Counted from the stretch's first letter, positions 15,610 to 23,927 are shown. The stretch is DNA of 36,680 bases from Litoribacterium kuwaitense (GCF_011058155.1 NZ_JAALFC010000033.1:1-36680); one strand, 5' to 3'. A program made the numbers and translations. Notes: generated by a model from the sequence alone, not told the origin.

Positions 15610-16129
15610 TTATTTCACCTTAGCCTTCGATAAATGCATATCTTTTTATAAAAATGGTTCAATACATGACTTTTAGAAAGCATGTATCATGCAGATGATT
15701 GCAAAAGTAACTTACCCACGTATGCTTATCTCAGAGACTTGCTCGTTCATTCAAAGGGGAAATAGGGTCACTTGACTAAAGATCCCTAATACATAAATAT
15801 ACCATGACAATATCGTCTAGGGGAATATAAATAAGCACTTAGCGTTTTGTAGAAAAATCGCCATTCATCAGTGCGCTCTATATCGTTTGCAGGAACGTTA
15901 TGTGTTTAGTGTTTTTACGCGATTTTGGTGGTATATATATTATTCGACTTTTATGCTTTAAAACCTTTGATTGATTCACATGAATCAGGACGAAAAACAT
16001 GAAAAAGTACGTCGTTTTGTTCGATAGGGATGGCTTAAAAAATGATTCATTAAAGCGCAATAATTCTATGAGTGATATGCGAATAGACATTGAAAAAAAG
16101 AACAGTTAACAGATAGGAAATAGTAAAAG
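15610..16129. other. Intergenic region upstream of iolR
   Basis: Apart from the iolR promoter candidate near 15635-15662, this stretch of about 520 bp holds no gene I can support. A 70-codon minus-strand frame at 15878-16090 lacks a ribosome binding site and a recognisable sequence. Confidence 0.5.
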
Positions 16130-16152
16130 CCTGTGATCAAAGTGACCACAGG
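16130..16152 (-). terminator. Terminator of the methyltransferase-like gene
   Basis: On the minus strand CCTGTGGTCA, a CTT loop and TGATCACAGG form a 10-bp stem with one G-U-type mismatch, followed by CTTTTAC. It lies 9 bp beyond the stop codon. Confidence 0.65.
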
Positions 16153-16160
16153 GTGTTTTA

Positions 16161-16850
16161 TTATCTCTTTTGAATGCGCATCATTGAAGTAGCGCCTTTT
16201 AGAAATTCGTAAGGTACTGGTTCAATCGTTACTTTATGACCAAGAGCTATTGCAAGCTGTTTACATGGTTCAAAACTTTTGGACGCTTTGCCGTGTAGAC
16301 CGACCAAAGGATAAATGCGCAGTTCCTTTCGGCAAACGCGCAAGAGTTCCTCAAGTGATCGTGTGTGAAATGTAACGTCAAAGTGATCGTCATACAAAAA
16401 GAGAAAATGGGCTGATAAAACGAGATCAAAATGCTCGTCTGAAAAAGGTAAATGCGGTAATGTAGCTTCAATATAGCGAGCTGGATACGCTAAACGGTCA
16501 GCGATGGCTGTTTTTAATGCGGTCATTCGCTCTTTTGCTAATCCTTCAATATTGCCATACTCAGTCCACACGTAACGATCTTGTGTAGGAAGCATTGCTT
16601 CTTTAATCGTTTCAAGGTCTATGAGTCCTTTTGCGTGCAGGTCTTCAGCAGTAAACGCATACGCGACGTCACTCGCTACAGCATGAATGCCTTTCGCAGC
16701 TGCTTCCGCTGTAAAACTGCAAACACCGGCAGGACAATCCAACACAGTTTGATTAATCAGGTCAGCTTCATTTAAAGCAAACATTCGGACATACTCATGA
16801 AAGGTGCGACCAATACAAACGACATCCTCTAGTACCATTCCTCGGCTCAT
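16161..16850 (-). CDS. SAM-dependent methyltransferase-like protein
   Basis: The chosen ATG at 16850 (MSRGMVLEDVV) is preceded by GGAGAAGAG and gives 229 residues; the reading frame extends upstream to 16937 without a better start. The class I methyltransferase pattern is visible: motif I as TVLDCPAGVCSFTAEAAAKG with an acidic residue near HAVASDVAY, and a motif IV-like LPHLPFSDEHFDLVLSAHFLFLY. Motif I has Cys-Pro-Ala-Gly instead of the common GxGxG, a variation seen in some Bacillus relatives. Substrate unknown. It is monocistronic, with its own terminator. Confidence 0.75.
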   Translation of the reverse strand: MSRGMVLEDVVCIGRTFHEYVRMFALNEADLINQTVLDCPAGVCSFTAEAAAKGIHAVASDVAYAFTAEDLHAKGLIDLETIKEAMLPTQDRYVWTEYGNIEGLAKERMTALKTAIADRLAYPARYIEATLPHLPFSDEHFDLVLSAHFLFLYDDHFDVTFHTRSLEELLRVCRKELRIYPLVGLHGKASKSFEPCKQLAIALGHKVTIEPVPYEFLKGATSMMRIQKR

Positions 16851-17331
16851 CTCGGCTCTTCTCCTCTCAAATCCTTGCAATTTTATAAAAATATAGCGAA
16901 GTATCTTTGTCATGTCAATATAACTAAACATGTTCAATCATATTGATAACCACTTTTATCCAACGTTTTTCTATCGCTTCATTTGAGCAAAAACAAAAGT
17001 CTCTGTCATATGTTCACTGTCATTTTTAAGCAATCACTGAAACTGTTCTGCAGATGAGTCACATAGAGGTTTGTAAATAAAGCGTTTGGTGAAGAGTACC
17101 ATCAGTCATCATCAGTGCCCGTTAAAAGTCATTTCGCTTGTGACGAGCGCTTAACTCATCCTTGTTTAAATATGCAAATCCAAGAAAAGACAAAATGTTG
17201 AACAGAGCGTGACAAATACGATCACAAAGCGGTTTGAGCATAGTCATGCGTTTACAAAAACGAGCGAACAATGTACGCTTAAATGTATCTTACAGGTGTT
17301 GTACTGTGTTTTAAAGATGAGAGGAGTCAAC
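16851..17331. other. Divergent intergenic region before degV
   Basis: About 480 bp between the methyltransferase-like gene and degV. It must hold both promoters, but I cannot pick convincing -35/-10 pairs. The degV reading frame extends upstream to 17209 without a ribosome binding site. Confidence 0.4.
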
Positions 17332-18177
17332 ATGAAACCAATTTCTATTGTAACCGATTCGACTATTGACTTACCGAGTCACTTATTCAAGGGGCTTCCT
17401 GTGCATATCGTTCCTTTGACATTAGAGCTTGACGGTCAATCTTATACAGACGGTGTAGATTTAGATGCGACGTCTTTTTTAGAAAAGCTAAAGCAGAGTG
17501 TAGCATTGCCGAAAACATCACAACCTCGTCCAGGGTCTTTTTTAGATATATATAATGCATTGGCAGAGAAAGGTCATGACGTCCTTTCTATTCACTTATC
17601 TGGAAGGCTCAGCGGGACGGTTGAGGGGGCGAGTATGGCTGCAAATGAAAGCAATGCAAATGTTACTGTCATAGACTCTCTCTTTACATCGAGTGCCCTC
17701 GGCTTTCAAGTGCTGGAAGCAGCGATGATGGCTCAAGAAAAAAAGCCAATGGAAGAGATCGTCAAACGGCTAGAAGACATTAAAAATGCGACTTCGCTAT
17801 ATATTATGGTCGATACGCTAGAATATTTGAAAAAAGGTGGTCGGATTGGCCGCGTGAAGGCTTTGCTTGGTTCGATAATGAACATTAAGCCAGTTGCCCG
17901 TCTTGAAGACGGCGGGTTATCACCGATTCAATCTGTCCGAACGCATTCACAAATGATTAAGCTGTTTGTTAAACGATTTCAAAAAGAAACGATCGGTCGT
18001 CGGGTTGGAAGAGTATCGATTGCTCATGCTGGCACAAAAGAGCTGGCTCTCCGTTTATTGGACCGGTTACGAAGTGAAACCGATGCAGAAATCCATATTG
18101 TCGAAACGACGCCCATTATTACATCGCATACTGGTCCTGGTGGCGTTGCGCTTATGTATTATACAGATGAAATGTAG
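17332..18177 (+). CDS. DegV family fatty-acid-binding protein
   Basis: The ATG at 17332 with GAGGAG just upstream gives 281 residues, the usual DegV length. The sequence shows IVTDSTIDLP at the N-terminus, KTSQPRPGSF, the lipid-headgroup loop HLSGRLSGTVEGA, VDTLEYLKKGGRIG and a final THTGPGG-type motif (TSHTGPGGVAL). DegV proteins bind fatty acids; in Firmicutes the FakB paralogues present them to the FakA kinase. Which role this one has cannot be told from the sequence. It is apparently monocistronic. Confidence 0.92.
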   Translation: MKPISIVTDSTIDLPSHLFKGLPVHIVPLTLELDGQSYTDGVDLDATSFLEKLKQSVALPKTSQPRPGSFLDIYNALAEKGHDVLSIHLSGRLSGTVEGASMAANESNANVTVIDSLFTSSALGFQVLEAAMMAQEKKPMEEIVKRLEDIKNATSLYIMVDTLEYLKKGGRIGRVKALLGSIMNIKPVARLEDGGLSPIQSVRTHSQMIKLFVKRFQKETIGRRVGRVSIAHAGTKELALRLLDRLRSETDAEIHIVETTPIITSHTGPGGVALMYYTDEM

Positions 18178-18333
18178 CCGTATTTGTCTATGTGAACAAC
18201 CACCACATAGACATTTTTAAATAGATTTGATTGAAAAGAAAGAATTTTTAGTATAAAATACAAAAACATACGTACATTTTCAATAAGCTTTGCGCCTATA
18301 TATTTCGGAATGCGAAGGAACAGAGAGGGGCCG

Positions 18334-18636
18334 GTGTGTACCATGACAGGAACACGACTATTATTGGAGCATGTCCGCTCCCGACTGGCAATTTATCTTG
18401 GGGCAATGCTACTCATGATACTCGCTAATATTTTATTTGCGACCTATCCGAGAATTTTGGGCAGCTTTGCGGATCAGATGACCACTGGTGATGGGAATAT
18501 CGATACGATTTTACACACTACGTGGCTCTTGCTCGGTGTCGCTGTAGGGTATAGTATTTTTTTCGGTTTCGGACAGTATATGACAATGCGTTTAGGAAGA
18601 GCGTTTGAATATAAAGCTCGGAAAAATTTATCGTTT
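18334..18636 (+). pseudogene. Truncated ABC exporter (N-terminal transmembrane domain only)
   Basis: About 100 codons resemble the first two transmembrane helices of an exporter-type ABC half-transporter: RLLLEHVRSRLAIYLGAMLL, then PRILGSFADQM, WLLLGVAVGYSIFFGFGQY and RAFEYKARKNL. The start is GTG 18334 or ATG 18343 behind GAGAGGGG. At about 18630-18637 the frame runs into the left end of an IS200/IS605-type element and stops at 18709-18711. No ATPase domain follows, so the gene has been truncated and its 3' part lost or moved. Confidence 0.75.
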
Positions 18637-18830
18637 TCTGACAGAAGACTCCCACATCATGGAATGTTAGGACGTTGTCCAATGAGTAAGTGGGAGAAGA
18701 ATGTCGGTTAGGCGTCAGCCCAAAAGTTGTTTCTTTATTGTGCTATGATATCATCAGTCTTATACAAAAGAAAGGCTGATATTTGGATGGAATTAGATAG
18801 TAATAATCATTCAGTATTTCTGATGTACTA
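18630..18830 (+). mobile_element. IS200/IS605-type element, left end with the tnpA 5' fragment
   Basis: The block from TTTATCGTTTTCTGACAG onward is nearly identical to 36389-36590 at the window end. It has a subterminal hairpin (CTCCCAC 18649-18655 with GTGGGAG 18690-18696, inner GGAC/GTCC), an extended -10 (TGCTATGAT) and a short frame from ATG 18787 encoding MELDSNNHSVFLMYY, which is the N-terminus of an IS200-like Y1 transposase. After about 15 codons the match to the second copy ends, so the rest of the transposase is gone. Confidence 0.65.
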
Positions 18831-18916
18831 CGAAGAAGTCAATTTAGGAGATTGTTGTGTCTTGAAACATCTTTATGCATTTAAGGGTGACAGGGTTTCC
18901 TCGTTTGGTCGAGGAA

Positions 18917-19028
18917 GTCAGCTTGTTTTCATCCGTCGTTGCTTGTCTCCGCTCTTCAGCGCACCTGGACTGCGAAGTGTTTTTAAGCCAGGCTGAAAAA
19001 TAACGGAGAGGTTGCTAAGCGGACGCTA
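18917..19028. repeat. Degenerate copy of the dispersed repeat with conserved 18-bp tail
   Basis: Left-arm remnants (TTTTCATCCGTCGTTGCTTG) and a right arm (TGCGAAGTGTTTTTAAGCCAGGCTGA without the full core) span 18917-18996. The interior is shortened. The sequence GTTGCTAAGCGGACGCTA (19011-19028) recurs exactly behind the copy at 29091-29187. The rest of 18831-19234 shows no gene. Confidence 0.55.
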
Positions 19029-19234
19029 AAAAGGTGTAGAACTATAGAATTTGACGTCACTCGTTGAGCGAGGAAGCTTTTTGGTCGTTAGAGCAGGTCG
19101 TCTCACTCTTATTCTTGACACAAATTCGTGACTGAAATGTTTTAATCAGCCGTTCTTTACTGCACTCAAAAAAGGTGCCATGCACACTGTCCTACGATTT
19201 CCGTAAAATTAGCAAAAACGCTTAAACGTTAAAT

Positions 19235-19825
19235 TTAGAATGGCTTTTTTGATTTTTGGCAAGAATGTTGGCAAACAAGGCTTTGAAAATGGTGCATCGC
19301 TTCAGAGTAAGGAAGTAAAGTGCCGCCGAAACCGCGTTGGAATTTTTGTGCTTCTTCCATCCGGTCAAATAGAAGCACCTGCGGGTCGCAGCATTGAACT
19401 CTCGCTTCAGAGCCGATCAAATAGGAAGCTTGTAAGCCGTTAATGGTCGTATCGGTTAAGTAATCTTTACCGAGAAGATGAGTTAAACCGTGTGTCTGCG
19501 AGGCTCTTAATAACGCACAGTGAGCACAGCAGGCCTGCTCGATGTGGAGATCATCATACATGAGCTGCATGGCTAACCGTGTGTTTGTTTCTTTCATACA
19601 GACAACACAAAGGGAACGACCGTCGGCGTCAGGAGGCGTATGATTCTGAGCGAGAGTAATCCCACCAGGTGTTTTAATGACGTCTCCTTGATCGATTAAT
19701 GGGCGAATATCGCGATATATGGTCATCTCCGACACTGCTAAACGTTCGCTGAGATCGCTCACACGAAGGGTTGTTTCTTGCTCGAGCCAAGCCATTATTT
19801 TTTGTCGTCGTTCGATCGGAAGCAT
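19235..19825 (-). CDS. ycnK: YcnK-type copper-responsive DeoR regulator with NosL-like domain
   Basis: The 196-residue protein joins a DeoR winged helix-turn-helix (residues 1-55, with RVSDLSERLAVSEMTIYRDI) to a cysteine-rich NosL-like domain. The latter has Cys73 and Cys76 (CVVCM), Cys99/Cys100/Cys103 (ACCAHC), YLIGSEARVQCCDP, a NosL-like stretch LLFDRMEEAQKFQRGFGG, and Cys185/Cys189 near the end. This is the architecture of B. subtilis YcnK, a copper-dependent repressor of the ycnKJI copper-uptake genes. Here ycnJ and ycnI are not next to it; the divergent neighbour is a YtkA-like lipoprotein. GGGGGG precedes the ATG by about 10 nt. The copper response is inferred from the family. Confidence 0.82.
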   Translation of the reverse strand: MLPIERRQKIMAWLEQETTLRVSDLSERLAVSEMTIYRDIRPLIDQGDVIKTPGGITLAQNHTPPDADGRSLCVVCMKETNTRLAMQLMYDDLHIEQACCAHCALLRASQTHGLTHLLGKDYLTDTTINGLQASYLIGSEARVQCCDPQVLLFDRMEEAQKFQRGFGGTLLPYSEAMHHFQSLVCQHSCQKSKKPF

Positions 19826-19857
19826 TTTTACATGACCCCCCTAATTTAAATCTTTCT

Positions 19858-20028
19858 TTGACATTATATCAAAAAACAACATATGTCATCATTTTTTCAC
19901 AAATTTTATCATGAAGAGGCTTGCGCTTCTTTAAAGGCAGGAGTACACTCATTTGGGAAGATGATGTAAATGAAAGGAATATATTTGTTGATACGTCATC
20001 AAAACGAGAAGGAGGACATTGACGTAAA
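19858..20028. promoter_or_regulatory. Divergent control region between ycnK-like and YtkA-like genes
   Basis: TTGACA (19858-19863) and TATGTC (19882-19887) with an 18-bp spacer could be the promoter of the lipoprotein gene. The two boxes are themselves arms of an imperfect inverted repeat (TGACAT...ATGTCA). A second imperfect repeat, GATGATGT near 19961 and ACGTCATC near 19993, lies closer to the gene. Either could be the regulator's operator. Confidence 0.4.
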
Positions 20029-20586
20029 ATGAAATTATTAAAATGGTTGGTACCGCTTTCGCTTGTTGGATTTTTGATTGGGTGTCAAGGGGACAATACC
20101 GGTGATACGGATGAGCCTGCTGCTGACGCAGAGACGCAAACAGAAGTAGGAGACGATGGTCAAGAAGAAGAGCAAATGCTTACTGGCGCGATTGAGGTCG
20201 AGCTTGATGCTCCTGATGAAGCCGCTGTGAACACAGCTGTTGAAACGAAGGCAGCGATCATTGAAGAAGGAGAGCCTGTGGCGGAGGCTGATGTATCCAG
20301 TGTTCGTTTCGAGTTTTGGAAGGCAGGGGATCGTGAAAATAGCTGGAAGGAAGATGGCGAAGTTGTAGAGGAAGGTACATATACGGCTGAGGCAACTTTT
20401 GAGGCAGACGGGCTTTATTACGTCCAATCCCATGTCACGGCACGCGGAACACACGTTATGCCGAAAGATCAAATCGTTGTAGGTGAAATGACCGAAGAAG
20501 ACATCGCAGCTGCGGAGAAGGAAGAAGAAGAAAGCGGTGTGTCTGACATGGATAGTATGGAAGGTATGGATCACGAAGGTCATTAA
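20029..20586 (+). CDS. YtkA-like domain lipoprotein with Met/His-rich C-terminus
   Basis: The 185-residue product starts with a lipoprotein signal (VGFLIGC, Cys19), so it should be anchored outside the cytoplasmic membrane. An acidic linker follows, then a YtkA/FixH-like beta-sandwich domain (about residues 50-150: EVELDAPDEAAVN, VRFEFWKAGD, GTYTAEATFEADGLYYVQSHV, PKDQIVVG). The tail DMDSMEGMDHEGH is rich in Met and His, a typical soft-metal ligand composition. GGAGG lies 13 nt before the ATG, a slightly long spacing. Its position opposite a YcnK-type regulator suggests a role in extracytoplasmic copper handling. This is inferred from context and composition. Confidence 0.78.
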   Translation: MKLLKWLVPLSLVGFLIGCQGDNTGDTDEPAADAETQTEVGDDGQEEEQMLTGAIEVELDAPDEAAVNTAVETKAAIIEEGEPVAEADVSSVRFEFWKAGDRENSWKEDGEVVEEGTYTAEATFEADGLYYVQSHVTARGTHVMPKDQIVVGEMTEEDIAAAEKEEEESGVSDMDSMEGMDHEGH

Positions 20587-20594
20587 TTCATATG

Positions 20595-20636
20595 AAGCAG
20601 AGAAGCCTCTAATTATAGGGCTTGTCTGCTTTTTTA
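20595..20636 (+). terminator. Terminator after the YtkA-like gene
   Basis: AGCAGA (20596-20601) pairs with TCTGCT (20625-20630), with a second inner stem AAGCC/GGCTT, followed by six Ts. It lies 9 bp past the stop. Confidence 0.75.
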
Positions 20637-20642
20637 ATGAGT

Positions 20643-21080
20643 TCATCCAACGGCTAGCACAGCAAAAACGAAAACAACGTGGAGAAGTGTACTGATCAGA
20701 AGTGAAGGAAAAGGTTTTCCGCGATACATGAGCTTTAGCTCTGCGGCACGGAAATGAGCGGGCAGCACACACATGAGTAAAAGTGTGAGCCCGAGTGATG
20801 CCCACGGTCTTGTCGGTGGCCATAATAAGGCAAGTCCACCAACTAGCTCTAAAATACCGATGAGCGCGATGACAAAAACGGGCCTTGGCACATTTGGCGG
20901 AACCATTTGAATCAGATGGGCACGATATTTCCCAAAATGCGCGAAAGCCCCGACGACAAACATCGTTGCGACAGCAATTCGCAAAGCATCTACCCAGTCA
21001 GTGAGCCATGGCAGGCCAAATAAACCTAATATACATAATCCCCCAAAGACAACGAATAAGACTTTAAATAAATTGGTCAT
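20643..21080 (-). CDS. DoxX family membrane protein
   Basis: The start is taken as the ATG at 21080, about 10 nt after AAGGGA; the upstream ATG at 21089 is too close to that site. The 145-residue product has four predicted membrane helices. DoxX-like features are ALRIAVATMFVVGAFAHFG in the first half and VFVIALIGILELVGGLALLW in the third helix. DoxX proteins are small quinone-pool or oxidoreductase-associated membrane proteins with poorly defined function. It converges on the YtkA-like gene across the shared terminator region. A link to the copper locus is possible, but the two genes need not be co-regulated. Confidence 0.82.
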   Translation of the reverse strand: MTNLFKVLFVVFGGLCILGLFGLPWLTDWVDALRIAVATMFVVGAFAHFGKYRAHLIQMVPPNVPRPVFVIALIGILELVGGLALLWPPTRPWASLGLTLLLMCVLPAHFRAAELKLMYRGKPFPSLLISTLLHVVFVFAVLAVG

Positions 21081-21288
21081 TGTTCCCATCCCTTCAGTTA
21101 GAGGGCTTGTGATTGTCTTTGTATTATATCAAGGGGGAAAAGATCGGGATACTATTGGTGTCGGTGGAGCAAAAAGAAGTTAGCAATCTATCACAGAAGT
21201 TGTGATATTAAGATAAGGATTGGCAGACAGGGGGGCCTTTGATCAATTAAATTTGCGATAACATACTACGACTTTTAAACATAAATTA

Positions 21289-21321
21289 GACAGACCTTAA
21301 GGTTGAAATTCAAGGTCTGTC
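21289..21321 (-). terminator. Hairpin after the small membrane protein gene
   Basis: GACAGACCTT (21289-21298) pairs perfectly with AAGGTCTGTC (21312-21321). It lies 10 bp beyond the stop codon of the minus-strand gene, with an AT-rich but not T-only tail. Confidence 0.6.
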
Positions 21322-21330
21322 AAATTGTTT

Positions 21331-21633
21331 CTATATAACTAAATGAATGATATGTTGGATGAGCCCAATAACAGCAAAGATAATATACAAAACAAGAAAT
21401 ATACTTGAAAGAATGACGCCGAGCTTCGCAAATTTATCATTATTATGCTTTTTTCCAATAAACCATGCTAGGAGAAAAAGTAGCACGCCAACAATATCAT
21501 AGAAAAGAGGACTTAAGTTATAAGCACTAAGAAGATATTCACCAAGGCTCAAACCTCTAATGGATAGATAGTTAAATAGGATGGCAAAGATCGCAATAAA
21601 TAACGAAGAACTCCCTAGACCTAAAGATTTCAC
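21331..21633 (-). CDS. Small membrane protein of unknown function
   Basis: The 100-residue product is very hydrophobic, with three predicted membrane segments (SSLFIAIFAILFNYL; DIVGVLLFLLAWFIG; GVILSSIFLVLYIIFAVIGL) and a short charged loop, KKHNNDKF. It starts at GTG 21633 behind AAAGGAG (21641-21647), a good site that supports it as a real gene. I do not recognise the family. It stands alone in an AT-rich stretch next to the secreted-protein pair and has its own downstream hairpin. Confidence 0.7.
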   Translation of the reverse strand: MKSLGLGSSSLFIAIFAILFNYLSIRGLSLGEYLLSAYNLSPLFYDIVGVLLFLLAWFIGKKHNNDKFAKLGVILSSIFLVLYIIFAVIGLIQHIIHLVI

Positions 21634-21918
21634 ATAAACACTCCTTTAGATGATCCAGCAATAATTTTTTTGGTATTATTTTTATTCTGTACAACACCAA
21701 AAACTGTTCTTGCTTTAAGAAAGAATACAAAAAGGCCTTTGTAGGGGCAAAAAAGCGCCATACAAAAGCGTTATTCATTTGTAAATTTCTGTTTGACGAA
21801 CAATGAAGCTATTGAGTAATATTATTTTATGTTAACCGAATAGGAAATGTTCATCATTATAATAAAGCTTGTGACCTAATTTAGCAATTAAAAAAATCTG
21901 AGAAGTGAGAAGTTTTTG

Positions 21919-22287
21919 ATGAAACAGATGAATCACTTCATATCAAAAGTAGTACCTGCACTCATCTTGGTCTTATTTTCAGGTGGTTTGTTAACACCTT
22001 CAGCGATGGCTCAAGAAAACCAATCAACAACCGAAATCTTAGATGGGATTACTAAGCAATATCTTGAGGAGTTAAGAGATTTTAATAACGAGAACAATCC
22101 TGATGTTGCTATTCATGATTTTGAATTAACCGTTGATGAAGAGAAATTGATGAAGTGCAATTTTGATCCAGAAGCTATAAAAAAAGTACTTTATTACGAT
22201 TTCGAGAAGTTCAAGGAAGAATTTCAGCGTCCAGAGTGGGGACACGAATTGGATGAGTACTTCAATAATAGATCGGGGATTGTCTGA
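21919..22287 (+). CDS. Secreted protein of unknown function, short paralogue
   Basis: The ATG at 21919 gives 122 residues; an in-frame TTG at 21916 is also possible. It has a signal peptide ending AMA-QENQ. The mature part shares a segment with the protein at 22489-23154: EILDGITKQYLEELRDF, NNENNPDVAIHDFELTVDEE and KCNFDPEAIKK align with KILEDLSAQHLQELREY and the equivalents there. It lacks the C-terminal domain of the longer protein and ends in NNRSGIV. It may be a diverged duplicate that lost its C-terminal half. I cannot name the family. Confidence 0.65.
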   Translation: MKQMNHFISKVVPALILVLFSGGLLTPSAMAQENQSTTEILDGITKQYLEELRDFNNENNPDVAIHDFELTVDEEKLMKCNFDPEAIKKVLYYDFEKFKEEFQRPEWGHELDEYFNNRSGIV

Positions 22288-22488
22288 TTATCTTTCTTAT
22301 GTTTTTTGCGATAACTCAGCGTTCAATTTCCATAAACAAAAGTGAAAAAGATGCGTAGCTAAATGGCGCTCATCTTTCTTATGGATAATTTCCCCTTCTG
22401 CTTGACTATTGAAATATTCCCCATTTTTGTAATTTATTCTTGATGTATTAGGAATAATGTCATACCAAACCCCTATGATTATGCCTCT

Positions 22489-23154
22489 ATGAAATTAAGA
22501 AAGGGAGTTTTGAGAAAGTTAGTTGCTTTAACTACTGTAGCCACATTTACTTTAGGAGCATTCGGTCCTGCTGCATCTGCGCAAGAAAATGAATCAGCCA
22601 AAATCTTAGAAGACCTTAGTGCCCAACATCTTCAAGAATTAAGGGAGTACACGGAGGAAAACAATTTTGATGTAGTCATTCATGATTTTGAGCTAACAAT
22701 GGACGAAGGGAAATTGGAAGATTACAACTTTGATCCATTAGCAATTGAGGCAAAACTCGATAATCAACTTGAAGAAATGAAAGAAAATTTTAAGAATATT
22801 GAAAAAGAACAATCAATCAGCCCCATGGCAGTAGATGAATACACAGCAAGCGTTTGGTCAGGTGTCCCAGGAATCGGGCATGCCTATATCAATCAAGATT
22901 TTGAAGCAGATGTGTCCAGTGGGAAAATTCATGATGTTAATTTGTTGGGCAGATCATATGACACAGGAATTCAAGTAGGGAGTTGGAAGCACAATAGATC
23001 GTGGGCTGATATTTCAAGCAGTGATAGATATTTAGATGTTAGAATGAAGGGAACACTACACTATGGTATTAAAGGTACACCTTTAAGTGGTTCCTTGAGT
23101 GCAACTTTTCTTGATAAATTTAGAGCATCTGGAAGCAGACTAGTAAGCCGATAA
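22489..23154 (+). CDS. Secreted protein of unknown function, long paralogue
   Basis: The 221-residue product has a signal peptide (VALTTVATFTLGAFGPAASA-QE), a helical segment shared with the protein at 21919-22287 (residues about 35-95), and a C-terminal region rich in Gly, Ser and aromatic residues (SVWSGVPGIGHAYINQDF, VNLLGRSYDTGIQVGSWKH, GTLHYGIKGTPLSG) that looks like beta structure. The start is uncertain: ATG 22489 has no good ribosome binding site, and an AAGGGAG lies inside the frame just before a TTG at 22510 with very short spacing. The function is unknown. The amphipathic N-terminal part plus a beta domain suits a secreted effector, adhesin or processed pro-protein, but nothing more can be said. 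Confidence 0.68.
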   Translation: MKLRKGVLRKLVALTTVATFTLGAFGPAASAQENESAKILEDLSAQHLQELREYTEENNFDVVIHDFELTMDEGKLEDYNFDPLAIEAKLDNQLEEMKENFKNIEKEQSISPMAVDEYTASVWSGVPGIGHAYINQDFEADVSSGKIHDVNLLGRSYDTGIQVGSWKHNRSWADISSSDRYLDVRMKGTLHYGIKGTPLSGSLSATFLDKFRASGSRLVSR

Positions 23155-23215
23155 AAAAACAAAAAGAGCAGGGCATCCCAACGAGGGCACTGAGAACCTA
23201 GTTTTTTTAAACCAA

Positions 23216-23261
23216 AAAAGAGGCGAGTTCTGTTCGATTGTGAACAGAACTTGCCTCTTTT
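23216..23261. terminator. Long hairpin between secreted protein and IS remnant
   Basis: A 20-bp stem with one mismatch (23216-23235 with 23242-23261), a 6-nt loop and A/T runs on both sides make it a good bidirectional terminator. It lies 7 bp from the stop of the minus-strand IS1182-like remnant. Confidence 0.7.
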
Positions 23262-23268
23262 CTTCCTC

Positions 23269-23611
23269 TTATTGCTGCTCGTTCTCCTCTAAGAGCTTCA
23301 GGTTGACCGCGAATATCGTGGTGGTCTCCGCCTGAACGTCCATGCCAAATAGACCCACGGATCTGGCTGTATGAAGCCCGTGAGCATGTTTCAATTCGCT
23401 ATTTTCCGCTTCGATTTTGTATCGGTCTCGAGCAAGTTCTTTAAAGTGCTTTGTTTCCTGGAACGCATCCTGTTCCTTATGTCCCACCGATTTGATGGTC
23501 ACAGAATAAGTCTTGCTTTTGGCTCCTTCCTTGTAACAACCCTCTCGTAACGGGCACGTTTTGCACTTTTCGATATCGAAGTAGAAGGTCATTGATTGGT
23601 TCTTGCCCTTT
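23269..23611 (-). pseudogene. IS1182-family transposase C-terminal fragment
   Basis: The minus-strand frame carries DIEKCKTCPLREGCYKEG, the CxxC...C cluster, AFQETKHFKELARDRYKIEA, NSELKHAHGLHTAR and GLFGMDVQAET, which are the C-terminal landmarks of IS1182-type DDE transposases. It includes the natural stop but only about the last 110 codons. Its 5' side is joined at about 23611-23614 to an IS3-type orfB. Confidence 0.75.
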
Positions 23612-23890
23612 AAACTGAGCCACCGTGTACTTTGACACGAGACCTTGTTCTTTCATGATGCGACTGATTCTTCGTCGTGAGACCGACCAACCTTGTTTCT
23701 CAAGTGCTTTTTTGATTTTCCGCTGCCCATAGATTTGCCGACTCTTTTGAAAGATATCGACAATCAAAGAGGACAGCTCATCATGTTGCTCATCACGAAT
23801 ACGAGCTTCATAGTAATATGTGCTTCTTGGAAGTTGTAGGACGGCGCACATTGCTGATACCGAGTATTTGTGACGGTTGCTTCGAATCAC
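23612..23890 (-). pseudogene. IS3-type transposase OrfB, N-terminal fragment
   Basis: The frame shows the OrfB N-terminal HTH_21 region: KYSVSAMCAVLQLPRSTYYY, QIYGQRKIKKALEKQG and SRRRISRIMKEQGL, ending YTVAQFK. At that point it fuses to the IS1182 fragment, reads on out of frame and stops near 23477. The rve/DDE integrase domain is absent. Confidence 0.78.
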
Positions 23891-23927
23891 ATCTACTTTC
23901 GTCCCATGATCAGCGCGGCTTGCCTTT

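Noticed and set aside
15878-16090. Minus-strand 70-codon reading frame
   Set aside because: It has no ribosome binding site, no recognisable domain, and atypical composition for a coding region.
17209-17331. N-terminal extension of DegV
   Set aside because: There is no ribosome binding site at 17209, and the DegV family begins at MKPISIVTDST, where GAGGAG precedes the ATG.
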